Assembly: GCF_022606295.1 (NCBI RefSeq)
Contig: NZ_JAHHZS010000016.1
Coordinates: forward strand, 1-64,000
Source: Arthrobacter bambusae
GTDB lineage: Bacteria; Actinomycetota; Actinomycetes; Actinomycetales; Micrococcaceae
Direction: 5' to 3'
DNA length: 64,000 bases
The position numbers and the translations under genes are program-made. Shown here in pieces: positions 25,890 through 35,375 of the stretch. Numbering within the stretch: the first letter of the stretch is position 1; the number at the start of each line of letters is the position of its first letter. The notes under the pieces were generated by a model that searched no databases, was not told the origin of the DNA, and saw nothing but the letters and a program-made list of their open reading frames with translations.

Positions 25890-27041
25890 TCAGGCCACAC
25901 CAAGCTGGTTTCCGAGGACCATCACGGCGGCGCCGCGCAGTACAATGTCCTGTGCGTCTGCCGCGAGACGGACGGACACCGGTGAGGGGTCCTGGTGCAG
26001 GAGCCGCTCAAGCAAGGTCTGCTGGACGGCGTTGAGAAGGGGGCCTTCCAAAAGCTCCCGGGGTCCGCTGAGGACCACTTCGCCCAAATCGAGGGCGCCA
26101 ACCACGGGGGCGAGGGCGATGGCGAGCCGCTCGCCTGCTTCCCGGAGTACGACGTCGGCCGCGGCCTCCGGTTCGGAGCTCGCCGCAGCTTCGGCGAGGG
26201 CCCGTTCGAGGCTGGGGACGGACATCCAGGTTTCGAGGCAACCAGTCTTACCGCATTTGCAGATGGTTCCACCGTCGGTGCCGACCGTGACGTGGCCGAT
26301 TTCGCCCGCCGCGGAGTGGGCGCCCCTGGTGCGTCTACCGCCCACGATGAGGCCTGAACCGACACCGCGCCCGATTTTCACGAGAACCATGTCGTCACTG
26401 CCGCCGCCGAAGGTGTAGTCCGCGTGGACTGCCGCGTCGGCGTCGTTGGAAACGAGGGTCGGCAGGCCGGTGCGCTCCTGGAGGAGGTCGCGCAGGGCGA
26501 CGTCCTTCCATCCGAAGTTGGGGGCCGTGGTGACCACACCGTCGGCGTTGACGATGCCGGGGGTCCCGACGCCGATCCCGAGCAACGTGGCAGTGGCCCG
26601 CGCTTTTGCCTCGGACGCCAGTGCGAGGACCTGGTTGACTACGTCTTGTCCGGTTTCGTCCGAGAGGGTGCGTTCCGCACGGTCGAGGATGTTGCCGTCA
26701 AGGTCGAGGACAGCGGCGCGCAGCACGGAATTTTCGGCGAGATCCATGCCGATGACTTGGAGGCCCTGGCGGTTGATGTCCACCAGAATGGCCGGCTTGC
26801 CGGGGCGGACTTCATCGGAGTGCCCCAGTTCCACCACATGGCCGCGTTCCAGGAGGTCCGAGACGAGGTCCGATACCGTCACGCGGGTCAGGCCCAGGGT
26901 CCGGGAGAGATCCGCGCGGCTCATTGCCCCGGCCGAGTGGAGGGTCTGGCGCACCAGGGAGAGGTTGTGGGCGCGCCCGTCGGAAGGCAGGGTTGCCGCA
27001 CTGGTCCGATCTGTGCGCTGGCGGTCGCGAAGGGCTTCCAT
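25890..27041 (-). CDS. ROK family transcriptional regulator
   Basis: A 383-residue protein with an N-terminal winged helix (SRADLSRTLGLTRVTVSDLV) and a ROK sugar-kinase-like domain: AGEIGHVTVGTDGGTICKCG followed by KTGCLETW, which supplies the zinc-binding CxCGxxGCLE motif. It probably senses an amino sugar or its phosphate. The ATG at 27041 has no Shine-Dalgarno sequence; a perfect operator-like palindrome begins four bases upstream, which suggests autoregulation of the ROK-nagZ-nagB operon. Confidence 0.92.
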   Translation of the reverse strand: MEALRDRQRTDRTSAATLPSDGRAHNLSLVRQTLHSAGAMSRADLSRTLGLTRVTVSDLVSDLLERGHVVELGHSDEVRPGKPAILVDINRQGLQVIGMDLAENSVLRAAVLDLDGNILDRAERTLSDETGQDVVNQVLALASEAKARATATLLGIGVGTPGIVNADGVVTTAPNFGWKDVALRDLLQERTGLPTLVSNDADAAVHADYTFGGGSDDMVLVKIGRGVGSGLIVGGRRTRGAHSAAGEIGHVTVGTDGGTICKCGKTGCLETWMSVPSLERALAEAAASSEPEAAADVVLREAGERLAIALAPVVGALDLGEVVLSGPRELLEGPLLNAVQQTLLERLLHQDPSPVSVRLAADAQDIVLRGAAVMVLGNQLGVA

Positions 27042-27045
27042 GGGA

Positions 27046-27064
27046 GTTAGTAAACTCTACTAAC
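27046..27064. promoter_or_regulatory. ROK operator at the operon start
   Basis: GTTAGTA-AACTC-TACTAAC is a perfect 7-bp inverted repeat. It sits immediately before the ROK start codon and contains TAGAGT on the reverse strand, which could be the -10 of a leaderless or short-leader transcript. A repressor bound here would switch off the operon. Confidence 0.7.
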
Positions 27065-27115
27065 AATCAAAGATCAAGGGTTTTTTGCAGATTGTGTGGA
27101 ATCAAGCACCGTCTG

Positions 27116-28519
27116 TCAGCTCAGCGGAACCGTGGCGATTTCCGTCTTGCTGGGTGATTTTACGGGCAGGATCACCAACAAGCCGGCCAGGAGCACCACC
27201 ATGATGCCGAGGATTCCCCAGCGTTGGGCCCCGCCCGAGGCCACCAGGGGCGTCGCCACGGTGATGCACAGGGTGAACAGTGCCGGCGCCAGGAAGCTCA
27301 CCGCCCGGCCGGTGGTGGCGTAGAGCCCGAACAGTTCGCCGGATTCGCCGTCCGGCGCCAGCCTTGCGAGATAAGCCCGGGAGGACGCCTGGGCTGGTCC
27401 GACGAACAGGCAGAGGAACAGCCCGAATACCCAGAACGTGGTGCTGCCTGCCCAAGGGGCTCCGAAGAACACGTAGTCGCCGTTGCCAAGCACCAGGATC
27501 ACGGTGCCGGCTGCCAGGAGTCCGATGAGGGAAATGACGATGACGGACTTGGGCCCGATCCTGTCGTCCAGGAATCCGCCGATCATGGCGCCAACGGCTG
27601 CCACCACGTTGCCGAAAATCGCGAAGAAAATGACTTGTTTGAGCTCGAATCCAAAGGTTCCCGCAGCAATGACACCGCCGAAGGTGAAGACCGCCGCCAG
27701 GCCGTCGCGGAAGATGGCGCTCGCGAGCAGGAAGTAGATGGTGTGCGGGCTGGTCCGGTAGATGGCCCTGATCCGGCGGACCAGCAAACCGTAGGATGCG
27801 AGGAATCCGAGCCGGGATTCCGGTTTCCTGACGGAGAGCTCCGGCACAGCGAAGAGCACAGGCAGCGCGAAGATGAAGAACCAGAGCGCGGAGAAGACGG
27901 CAACGAGCCTGATATTCAGGCTGTCCTGGGTGGATGCCCCGAACCACTCGAAAGACGGTTGGACGAAAAGCTGCAGCACCACGAGCAGCGCGACAATGCC
28001 GCCCAGGTACCCCATTCCCCAGCCGAAGCCACTCACTTTGCCGATGTTGGCAGGAGTGGAGATCTGGGCCAGCATGGCGTTGTAATTGACGCCCGCGAAC
28101 TCGAAAAAGATATTGCCGAGCGCAACCAGCGAGACCCCCAAGAGCAGGAACTCGGGTTTGGGGAAGACGAAGAAGCATGAGCCAGTGAGCACGGCCACAA
28201 TGGCTGTGTTGACGCCGAGCCACAGTTTCCTGCGCCCACCGGAGTCGGAACGTTGACCGGTGACGGGTGCCAGGAGCGCAATCGCGACGCCGGCAATCGC
28301 CAACGCGGCACCCAAGGTGGCTGACGCGGAGTCTTCCCCGCCAAAGGCCTTGGACGTCAGGTAGACCGTGAACACGAAGGTAGTCATGACGGCGTTGAAG
28401 GCAGCGGAACCCCAGTCCCAGGATGCCCAGGCAAGGATCTGGCCCTTGTTGGACAGGACAGGCCCCGAAGCGAGCTCGGATGCCGGGTGCGGGGCTTCAG
28501 GCGCAGTTGCCATGTTCAT
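27116..28519 (-). CDS. MFS transporter, UMF1/Atg22-like family
   Basis: A 467-residue membrane protein with ~12 helices. ILAWASWDWGSAAFNAVMTT and FVFTVYLTS at the start and LAPVTGQRSDSGGRRKLWLG after helix 4 are typical of the Atg22/UMF1 group; VGPAQASSRAYLARLAPDGE lies in the second half. Yeast Atg22 effluxes amino acids from the vacuole; bacterial substrates are unknown. It lies 51 bases upstream of the ROK operator on the same strand, but that operator suggests a separate promoter for the ROK operon. Confidence 0.82.
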   Translation of the reverse strand: MNMATAPEAPHPASELASGPVLSNKGQILAWASWDWGSAAFNAVMTTFVFTVYLTSKAFGGEDSASATLGAALAIAGVAIALLAPVTGQRSDSGGRRKLWLGVNTAIVAVLTGSCFFVFPKPEFLLLGVSLVALGNIFFEFAGVNYNAMLAQISTPANIGKVSGFGWGMGYLGGIVALLVVLQLFVQPSFEWFGASTQDSLNIRLVAVFSALWFFIFALPVLFAVPELSVRKPESRLGFLASYGLLVRRIRAIYRTSPHTIYFLLASAIFRDGLAAVFTFGGVIAAGTFGFELKQVIFFAIFGNVVAAVGAMIGGFLDDRIGPKSVIVISLIGLLAAGTVILVLGNGDYVFFGAPWAGSTTFWVFGLFLCLFVGPAQASSRAYLARLAPDGESGELFGLYATTGRAVSFLAPALFTLCITVATPLVASGGAQRWGILGIMVVLLAGLLVILPVKSPSKTEIATVPLS

Positions 28520-28605
28520 GGTTGATAAACTACCTGCACCGAACCCAACGTTTGACCGCCTGCTCCAACTTTTGACAATTCATTCCTGACTTTGCGGAGA
28601 TTCCA

Positions 28606-31600
28606 GTGATCACAGTTCTTGCCGTGACCTTTGCAGCGGCAACTGTGGCGCCCTGGATCTTCCGGAAACTCCAGCGGAATGCCTTCTATGTCCTCGCGGC
28701 GGTTCCGGCCGCCGCGTTTGTCTGGCTGCTCCTGCAGTACGACCGGGTCTATCCGGGAAAAGGCGGGAATCCCACCGGCGGCTTCATCGAAGAAAACCTC
28801 CCGTGGATTCCGAACCTCAAGCTTGACTTCGCCTTCCGCATGGACGTCCTGGCATGGGTGATGTCCTTGCTGGTCCTGGGAGTCGGCTCGCTGGTCCTGG
28901 TCTATTGCGCTCGGTACTTCAAGAACAAGGACGCCAACCTCGGCGGGTTCGGAGCCCAGCTACTAGCCTTCGCGGGGGCGATGTTCGGCCTGGTGACGGC
29001 GGACGACCTCCTGATGATGTTCATCTTCTGGGAACTCACCACCGTCCTGTCCTACCTCCTGATCGGCTACGCGCGAACGCGCCTCGCCGCCCGCCGCTCG
29101 GCCTTGCAGGCCCTCATGGTCACCACCGCGGGTGGCCTGGCCATGCTGGTCGGCCTCATCATCCTGGGCCAGGCAGCCGGAACATACCGGATTTCGGCGA
29201 TCATGACACAGGCGGCCGCCCTCATCACGGGACCCGCGCAAAGTGCGGTTGCAGCCGCCGTCGTACTCATCCTGGTAGGTGCGATTACCAAATCGGCGCT
29301 GGTCCCTTTCCACTTCTGGCTCCCGGGGGCCATGGCCGCTCCCACCCCGGTGAGCGCCTACCTGCACGCGGCGGCCATGGTCAAGGCCGGCATCTACATC
29401 GTGGCCCGCCTGGCGCCGGGGTTCAGCGAAAGCCCGTACTGGTTGCCGCTGGTGCTTGGGCTCGGCCTGGCGACGATGCTGGTGGGCGGCTACCGGGCGC
29501 TCCGGCAGACCGACATCAAGCTCATCCTTGCGTACGGCACAGTCAGCCAGCTCGGGTTCCTCATGATGGTGGTGGGCCTCGGCCGGCCCGACGCCGCACT
29601 CGCCGGTCTCGCGCTTCTGCTGGCGCACGGGCTCTTCAAGGCTTCCTTGTTCCTGGTGGTGGGCATCATCGACCACCAATCCGGCACGCGCGATATCCGC
29701 AAACTCTCGGGCGTGTACAAGTCCTCCAGGGCGCTCGCCATCGTGGCGGGGATCGCCGCCGCATCCATGGCCGGCATACCTCCGCTGGCAGGTTTCGTGG
29801 CCAAGGAATCCGTGTTGGAAACGTTCGTCCATTACGGCACGGGTCACTCCGGCGCGGGCGCTGCGCCGGAACCGTGGGGGCTTGTCCTGCTCGGCGGCTT
29901 GGTGCTGGGGTCCATCCTCACGTTCGCTTACAGCGCCCGCTTCATGTGGGGTGCATTCGCCACCAAGCAGGGCGTCGATCGGACGCCCTTCAAGGCCGTC
30001 CAGCCATCGTTCCTCGCGGCGCCCGCCATCCTGAGTTTCCTCACCATCGTGTACGGCCTGTGGCCGGATCCCGTTGACGGGTGGATCCAGCCGTACGCCG
30101 CGCTTTTTGCAGCGCCCGACGCCGGAACCAGCGCTTCCAGCGCCAGCCACCTCGCGCTGTGGCACGGCCTGACTCCCGCCTTGGGACTGACCGCCCTGAC
30201 GTTCGCGGCCGGCGTCGTCATGTTCCATGCCCGCAACCTCGTGTCCCGGGCGCAAAGCCGAGTCCCGGACTGGGTGGACGGCGATCGGGCCTACCAGCGC
30301 ACCGTCGGGGCCCTGGACGACGTCGCCGTATGGGTCACCGGCCGCACGCAGCGCGGTTCCCTCTACTTCTACTTGGCGGTCATCCTCACCGTGGCTTTCG
30401 CCGTCCCGCTCACGGCGCTCATCGTGGCCAACAAGCCGCTCCCGGGTGGTGTGTTCTTGATCGACCCGAATTCTCCGCTCCAGCTCATTGCCGCGGCAGG
30501 AATCGTCGTTGGCGCGCTGGCCGCGGTTCGTGCCAACAAGCGCTTCCTCGCTGTGCTGATGGTCTCCGTCACCGGTTACGGCATAGCCCTGATGTTCGCA
30601 TTGCAGGGAGCCCCCGACCTCGCCCTGACGCAGATGCTGGTGGAGACCATCATCCTGGTGGCCTTTGTGCTGGCGATGCGCAGCCTCCCTCCGGAACTCC
30701 GGGACCGCACTGGCGGCAAATACCGGGTAGTCCGCGTCATCATCGGCGTGGCCTTCGCGGTCACCATGATCTTCGTGGCGATCTACGCCATGGGTGCCCG
30801 CATTGCCGAGCCTGTGTCGCTCTCCTTCCCGCGGTTGGCCTACGAAGGCGGCGGCGGACTCAACGTGGTCAACGTGACGCTGGTGGACATCCGGGCATGG
30901 GACACCTTCGGTGAGATCTCGGTGCTGGCAGTTGCCGCAACCGGCGTCGCGAGCCTGATCTTTGTCCGCAGCAGGGGAGAGCGCCTCGACAAAGCCGCCA
31001 CGATCCCCGAGGGCACCGTGGGAAGGCGCGCCGCGGCCGGAGGCAGTTCGCGCGACGACGCCTCGCTGGCGCTCGTGCGCAAGTTCGCGGGCTCCCTGAC
31101 GGACCCTTGGCTCGTGGCCGGCCGAACCCTTGCACCCGAACGGCGTTCCATCATCTTCGAAGTGGTCACGCGGCTGATTTTCCACTCGATGATCGTTTTC
31201 TCCGTGTACCTCCTGTTGGCGGGACACAATCTTCCCGGAGGCGGCTTCGCCGGCGGACTCACTGCCGGACTCGCCCTGACGATCCGATACCTGGCCGGCG
31301 GACGGTTCGAGCTACGGGAAGCCGCGCCGATCAGCGCAGGCATGCTCTTGGGAACCGGCCTCGCGACGGCGGCCGCCGCGGGATTCGTCCCGCTGCTTCT
31401 GGGCGGCCAGGTGTTCCAAAGCGCCATCATCGAGTTCTGGCTACCGCTGTTCGGCGACATCAAGTTCGTGACCTCCACGATCTTCGACATCGGCGTGTAC
31501 CTGGTGGTTATAGGCCTGGCCCTGGACGTGCTGCGCAGTTTGGGAGCCGAGATCGACGAACACTTCGAAGAGACCTCCAGCGCAGACGCAGCGGATCAAG

Positions 31601-31686
31601 GGGACATCGGATCCGCCGCCCCCATCGCGTCGCCGGCAACCACTGGCGGGTCCGCAGCCACCGCGCCCGGAAAGGGAATCCCATGA
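28606..31686 (+). CDS. mrpA: Na+/H+ antiporter subunit A with fused MrpB
   Basis: A 1026-residue subunit of the Mrp/Mnh Na+/H+ antiporter, related to NuoL. The proton-channel part contains MFIFWELTTVLSYLLIGYAR, KSALVPFHFWLPGAMAAPTP, VSAYLHAAAMVKAGIYIVAR and IPPLAGFVAKES. The last ~150 residues (SIIFEVVTRLIFHSMIVFSV, LLAGHNLPGGGFAGGLTAGL) are the MrpB domain, so no separate mrpB follows. GTG start with GGAG upstream. First gene of a tightly coupled A(B)CDEFG operon that couples Na+ efflux to proton entry in alkaline or saline conditions. Confidence 0.95.
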   Translation: MITVLAVTFAAATVAPWIFRKLQRNAFYVLAAVPAAAFVWLLLQYDRVYPGKGGNPTGGFIEENLPWIPNLKLDFAFRMDVLAWVMSLLVLGVGSLVLVYCARYFKNKDANLGGFGAQLLAFAGAMFGLVTADDLLMMFIFWELTTVLSYLLIGYARTRLAARRSALQALMVTTAGGLAMLVGLIILGQAAGTYRISAIMTQAAALITGPAQSAVAAAVVLILVGAITKSALVPFHFWLPGAMAAPTPVSAYLHAAAMVKAGIYIVARLAPGFSESPYWLPLVLGLGLATMLVGGYRALRQTDIKLILAYGTVSQLGFLMMVVGLGRPDAALAGLALLLAHGLFKASLFLVVGIIDHQSGTRDIRKLSGVYKSSRALAIVAGIAAASMAGIPPLAGFVAKESVLETFVHYGTGHSGAGAAPEPWGLVLLGGLVLGSILTFAYSARFMWGAFATKQGVDRTPFKAVQPSFLAAPAILSFLTIVYGLWPDPVDGWIQPYAALFAAPDAGTSASSASHLALWHGLTPALGLTALTFAAGVVMFHARNLVSRAQSRVPDWVDGDRAYQRTVGALDDVAVWVTGRTQRGSLYFYLAVILTVAFAVPLTALIVANKPLPGGVFLIDPNSPLQLIAAAGIVVGALAAVRANKRFLAVLMVSVTGYGIALMFALQGAPDLALTQMLVETIILVAFVLAMRSLPPELRDRTGGKYRVVRVIIGVAFAVTMIFVAIYAMGARIAEPVSLSFPRLAYEGGGGLNVVNVTLVDIRAWDTFGEISVLAVAATGVASLIFVRSRGERLDKAATIPEGTVGRRAAAGGSSRDDASLALVRKFAGSLTDPWLVAGRTLAPERRSIIFEVVTRLIFHSMIVFSVYLLLAGHNLPGGGFAGGLTAGLALTIRYLAGGRFELREAAPISAGMLLGTGLATAAAAGFVPLLLGGQVFQSAIIEFWLPLFGDIKFVTSTIFDIGVYLVVIGLALDVLRSLGAEIDEHFEETSSADAADQGDIGSAAPIASPATTGGSAATAPGKGIP

Positions 31687-32138
31687 GCGTCAATTTGACC
31701 TTGTTGATCGTTATGGGAGTGCTGTACGCCTGTGGGATCTATCTGATCCTGGAACGCAGCCTGACCCGTGTTCTCCTGGGGCTCATGCTCCTGGCCAACG
31801 CCACCAACCTGCTGATCCTCGCGACGGGTGGCTATGCCGGACTTGCCCCGCTGTTCAGCAAATCGACGGATCCGCGAGACTACAACGATCCCCTGCCGCA
31901 AGCCTTGATTCTCACGTCGATCGTGATTTCCTTCGCGGTGACGGCATTCATGCTCGGCATCATCTACCGGACATGGGCGTTGGCACGGCAAGACGACATC
32001 CAGGACGACGCCGAAGACCGGCGCGTCGCGAAGACACCCAGCTTTGACGCCGAGGACGACTCGGTGGTTCCCGAGGAAACATCCGAGTTCCCGGTCACGG
32101 CAGTCACCGAAGCAGCCAAGGAAGGAGGCCCCCTGTGA
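31683..32138 (+). CDS. mrpC: Na+/H+ antiporter subunit C
   Basis: A 151-residue three-helix NuoK homologue: VLYACGIYLILERSLTRVLL, GLMLLANATNLLILATGGY, and LPQALILTSIVISFAVTAFM. A charged ~45-residue tail (DDIQDDAEDRRVAKTPSFDA) is extra. The ATG overlaps the mrpA stop by four bases, and its own stop overlaps mrpD. Confidence 0.94.
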   Translation: MSVNLTLLIVMGVLYACGIYLILERSLTRVLLGLMLLANATNLLILATGGYAGLAPLFSKSTDPRDYNDPLPQALILTSIVISFAVTAFMLGIIYRTWALARQDDIQDDAEDRRVAKTPSFDAEDDSVVPEETSEFPVTAVTEAAKEGGPL

Positions 32139-33724
32139 ACATCGCCAGCCTGGCGCCGCTCGCCGTCGTACTTCCCATCCTCGGTGCCGCACTCACGTTC
32201 GCCTTGAACAGGAACCCGCTGGCCCAACGGGTGGTCAGCATCGGTTTGTTGTCCCTTACCTTGCTCCTGGAATGCTTGCTCCTTGCCTCGGTATGGACCA
32301 CGGGCACCGCATCCGTCACCCTGGGTGGCTGGCAACCGCCCTTTGGCGTGGTGATGGTGGTGGACCAGTTCTCTTCGCTCATGTTGGTGGTCTCGTCCGT
32401 CATCAGCCTCGCGGTGCTGATTTACGCCACCGGCCAGGGCATGGCCGACGGCGACCGCGAGGCACCGGTGTCGATCTTCCACCCGACCTACCTGATCCTG
32501 GTGGCCGGTGTCTCCAACGCCTTCCTCACGGGTGACCTCTTCAACCTGTACGTGGGCTTCGAGATCCTGTTGACGGCGAGCTACGTGCTCATGACGTTGG
32601 GGGGCACCGGTCCGCGCATCCGCGCAGGGGTCACGTACGTGGTGGTTTCCGTCGTGTCCTCGGTGTTGTTCCTGATCGCCATTGCGATGATCTACGGAGC
32701 CACTGGAACCATCACGATGGCGGATCTCGCCATCAAGCTGGCCGAACTGGATCCGGGCACCAGGAACCTGCTCCACGTCATGCTGCTCGTGGCCTTCGGG
32801 ATCAAGGCCGCCGTTTTCCCGCTGTCCTTCTGGTTGCCTGACTCGTATCCGACCGCGCCGGCACCGGTCACCGCCGTGTTCGCCGGCCTGCTCACAAAGG
32901 TGGGCGTGTATGCCATGGTCCGGACGGAAACCCTGCTCTTCCCTGGTGACACCTTGAATACCCCGTTGATGGTGGTAGCGCTCCTGACCATGCTGGTGGG
33001 CATCCTCGGCGCCATAGCCCAGAGCGACATCAAACGATTACTCTCCTTCACCCTGGTCAGCCACATCGGCTACATGGTGTTTGGGCTTGCCATGTCTTCC
33101 GTTGCCGGGCTTGCGGCAGCCGTCTTCTACGTGGCCCACCACATCACGGTCCAAACGAGCCTGTTCCTGGTCACGGGTTTGATCGAACGCCGGGGCGGCA
33201 GCTCATCCATGGACAGGCTGGGCGGGCTTGCCAAGCTCTCTCCGCTCCTGGCGCTGCTGTTCTTCATTCCAGCGATGAACCTCGCGGGAATTCCACCCTT
33301 CTCCGGGTTCCTGGGGAAGCTTGGACTCCTGCAGGCAGGGATCGCCCTGGGGACACCCTTGTCCATGACCTTGGTGGTGGGGGGAGTGGTCACGAGCCTC
33401 TTGACCTTGTTGGCGATCGCCCGCGTCTGGAACCGCGCATTCTGGCGGAAGCCCGAGGACGCTGAGTACCCGGCCCCCGTCCTGAAAGACTCTGCGGCCG
33501 TCGGGCTGCTTCCACGGACCATGGTGGGGCCGACCGCCGCGCTGGTGGTCTTTGGCGTGGCCCTGACCGTCTTTGCGGGTCCGCTCTTCCAATTGGCCGG
33601 AAACTCTGCGACCCAGATGCTGGACCGTACGGCGTACATCCATTCCGTGCTCGGCGGGAATGCGAAAGTTCCGGACATCGCTGGACCGGATACGTCGATC
33701 CCACCGCAGGGAGGTGGAAAGTGA
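32135..33724 (+). CDS. mrpD: Na+/H+ antiporter subunit D
   Basis: A 529-residue NuoN/NuoM-like subunit with about 14 helices: LFNLYVGFEILLTASYVLMT, KAAVFPLSFWLPDSYPTAPA with PVTAVFAGLLTKVGVYAMVR, and SDIKRLLSFTLVSHIGYMVF. It forms a second proton path of the Mrp complex. GTG start overlaps the mrpC stop; GTG of mrpE overlaps its TGA. Confidence 0.95.
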   Translation: MNIASLAPLAVVLPILGAALTFALNRNPLAQRVVSIGLLSLTLLLECLLLASVWTTGTASVTLGGWQPPFGVVMVVDQFSSLMLVVSSVISLAVLIYATGQGMADGDREAPVSIFHPTYLILVAGVSNAFLTGDLFNLYVGFEILLTASYVLMTLGGTGPRIRAGVTYVVVSVVSSVLFLIAIAMIYGATGTITMADLAIKLAELDPGTRNLLHVMLLVAFGIKAAVFPLSFWLPDSYPTAPAPVTAVFAGLLTKVGVYAMVRTETLLFPGDTLNTPLMVVALLTMLVGILGAIAQSDIKRLLSFTLVSHIGYMVFGLAMSSVAGLAAAVFYVAHHITVQTSLFLVTGLIERRGGSSSMDRLGGLAKLSPLLALLFFIPAMNLAGIPPFSGFLGKLGLLQAGIALGTPLSMTLVVGGVVTSLLTLLAIARVWNRAFWRKPEDAEYPAPVLKDSAAVGLLPRTMVGPTAALVVFGVALTVFAGPLFQLAGNSATQMLDRTAYIHSVLGGNAKVPDIAGPDTSIPPQGGGK

Positions 33725-34287
33725 GCCGCAAGCGGATCTCGTTCCGCACCGAGTTGCCGCTGCTGGTCTGGCTGGTGGTCGTCTGGGGTGCGCTCTGGCG
33801 GGACTTCAGCCCCGGCAATCTGGTGTTCGGTGCGCTGATCGCCGTGGTGGTAGCCAGGGTCTTCTACTTGCCCCCTGTGGAGCTCAGCGGGCGTTTCAAC
33901 GTGCTGCGGGCCATTCCATTCGTCGTGGTGTTCCTCGGCAAAGTGGTGGCCGCGAGCTTCCAGGTCATGTACCTGGCGGTCTTCCGGGGTCCTTCGGTAA
34001 CCAACGCGGTGGTTGCTGTTCCCCTGCGCAGCCGTTCCGACCTTATGGTGACGGCCACAGGGCACGTGATTTCGCTGATTCCGGGGTCCTTGGTGGTGGA
34101 GGTGGATCGCTCGACGTCCACGCTCTACATCCATGGGCTCAATGTCCGCAACGTTGTGGACACCGCCAAGCTGCGCAAGGAAGTCCAGGACACGGAAGCC
34201 TCGCTGATCCGGATCATGGGTACCCGTGCCGAAATGGACGCACTCCAGGCCGAAGGCCGGCCTGCAACGAGGGGAGCCGGCTCATGA
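33721..34287 (+). CDS. mrpE: Na+/H+ antiporter subunit E
   Basis: A 188-residue Mrp-specific subunit: two N-terminal helices (LPLLVWLVVVWGALWRDFSP, NLVFGALIAVVVARVFYLPP), one further helix, and a soluble C-terminal domain (TATGHVISLIPGSLVVEVDR, LYIHGLNV). It is needed for assembly of the complex. Overlaps mrpD and mrpF by four bases each. Confidence 0.93.
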   Translation: MSRKRISFRTELPLLVWLVVVWGALWRDFSPGNLVFGALIAVVVARVFYLPPVELSGRFNVLRAIPFVVVFLGKVVAASFQVMYLAVFRGPSVTNAVVAVPLRSRSDLMVTATGHVISLIPGSLVVEVDRSTSTLYIHGLNVRNVVDTAKLRKEVQDTEASLIRIMGTRAEMDALQAEGRPATRGAGS

Positions 34288-34562
34288 AGGACATCGTGCT
34301 GATCGTCACAGCGGTGATTCTTAGCCTCGCGGCGGCGGGCGCAATCTACAGGATCGCCGTCGGGCCTTCACTGCTGGACCGGGTGCTCGCCTCGGACGTG
34401 CTGCTCGCCATATTGGGCGCAGCGCTGGCCATCGACATGGCCGTCAACAGGCACCTCAACAACCTCGTGCTCCTCGTCGCCCTGACGCTGATCGGGTTCG
34501 TTGGCTCGGTGACGGTGGCCCGCTTCGTGGCCGACCGAAGGGGACAAGTCAATGACTCCTAA
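34284..34562 (+). CDS. mrpF: Na+/H+ antiporter subunit F
   Basis: A 92-residue three-helix subunit: IYRIAVGPSLLDRVLASDVL, LAILGAALAIDMAVN and LLVALTLIGFVGSVTVARFV. These match MrpF closely. The last codons overlap the start of mrpG by 11 bases. Confidence 0.93.
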   Translation: MKDIVLIVTAVILSLAAAGAIYRIAVGPSLLDRVLASDVLLAILGAALAIDMAVNRHLNNLVLLVALTLIGFVGSVTVARFVADRRGQVNDS

Positions 34563-35067
34563 CGCCACCGGAGCGGACGCCGTCATCGACGCCGTTACCG
34601 CGGTGCTGCTGATTGTCGGTGCGCTGATGTCATTGGGCGCGGCCATCGGCCTGTTGCGGTTCCCGGACCTGATGAGCCGCATGCACGCAGCCACCAAGCC
34701 CCAAGTGCTCGGGTTGTTCCTTGTCTTGGCGGCCATCGGGCTTCAGATGCGCGAATGGTGGGTGTGGCCGATCCTGGCCGTCGCCTGGATCTTCCAACTG
34801 CTGACCGTGCCCGTGTCCGCACACATGGTGGGCCGCGCAGGCTACCGGACCAAACACCTCCACCCCGAGCTGCTGAGCATAGACGAACTCGAGGCTGTGG
34901 TGGTGCGGGCAGCCGGTCAACGGGCAGCGGAGAAAGCCCAGGAAGCGGCTTCGGAAATGCGCCACACCGGGAGCACGCGCGACGACGGGAGTGCCCGGGA
35001 GAGCGGCAACGCCCGCGACGCCCGGGATAGCGGGAGCGCGGGCGCTAACGACGGGCCGTCCGCTTAG
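34552..35067 (+). CDS. mrpG: Na+/H+ antiporter subunit G
   Basis: A 171-residue subunit. The first ~100 residues are MrpG (ALMSLGAAIGLLRFPDLMSR, MHAATKPQVLGLFLVLAAIG, WWVWPILAVAWIFQLLTVPV and HMVGRAGYRT). The last ~50 residues are a low-complexity tail of Gly/Ser/Arg/Asp units (ARESGNARDARDSGSA). The stop codon overlaps the stop of the converging DUF4235 gene by four bases, so no intergenic terminator exists. Confidence 0.93.
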   Translation: MTPNATGADAVIDAVTAVLLIVGALMSLGAAIGLLRFPDLMSRMHAATKPQVLGLFLVLAAIGLQMREWWVWPILAVAWIFQLLTVPVSAHMVGRAGYRTKHLHPELLSIDELEAVVVRAAGQRAAEKAQEAASEMRHTGSTRDDGSARESGNARDARDSGSAGANDGPSA

Positions 35068-35324
35068 ACGACGTCCTGTGTCTTTTCGAAGTGCGAGATG
35101 GCGCGCTTCGTACCCCGCCCCGCTACAACCTGGATGACGGCGCTCACAGCGGCGGAAATCAGGGCGAAGGTCAGGGCGGAACGCAGGCTCGCTTCCATGT
35201 CGTCGTTGCCCTTGGGCGGCTTGTTGCCTGTGGTTTTTTCCCACACGGCGTTGACGAGCTTGGTGCCGGCAAAGCCTGCGCCGATGCTTACGCCGGTACC
35301 GAGCAGTTTGAAGAAGAAGTTCAT
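35064..35324 (-). CDS. DUF4235 family small membrane protein
   Basis: An 86-residue protein with a hydrophobic N-terminus (MNFFFKLLGTGVSIGAGFAG), the conserved WEKTTGNKPP segment, a second helix (ALTFALISAAVSAVIQVVAG) and a basic end RGTKRAISHFE. Widespread in actinobacteria; function unknown. Converges on mrpG with overlapping stop codons. Confidence 0.85.
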   Translation of the reverse strand: MNFFFKLLGTGVSIGAGFAGTKLVNAVWEKTTGNKPPKGNDDMEASLRSALTFALISAAVSAVIQVVAGRGTKRAISHFEKTQDVV

Positions 35325-35375
35325 TCCGGGACTCCTTGCGGGAGGAAACAGGACCGTCCCCAGCCTAACCCCACT

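Noticed and set aside
28963..31227. 754-codon open frame on the reverse strand
   Set aside because: It is antisense to mrpA, rich in His/Arg/Asp/Gly without any domain, and arises from GC-rich third positions of mrpA.
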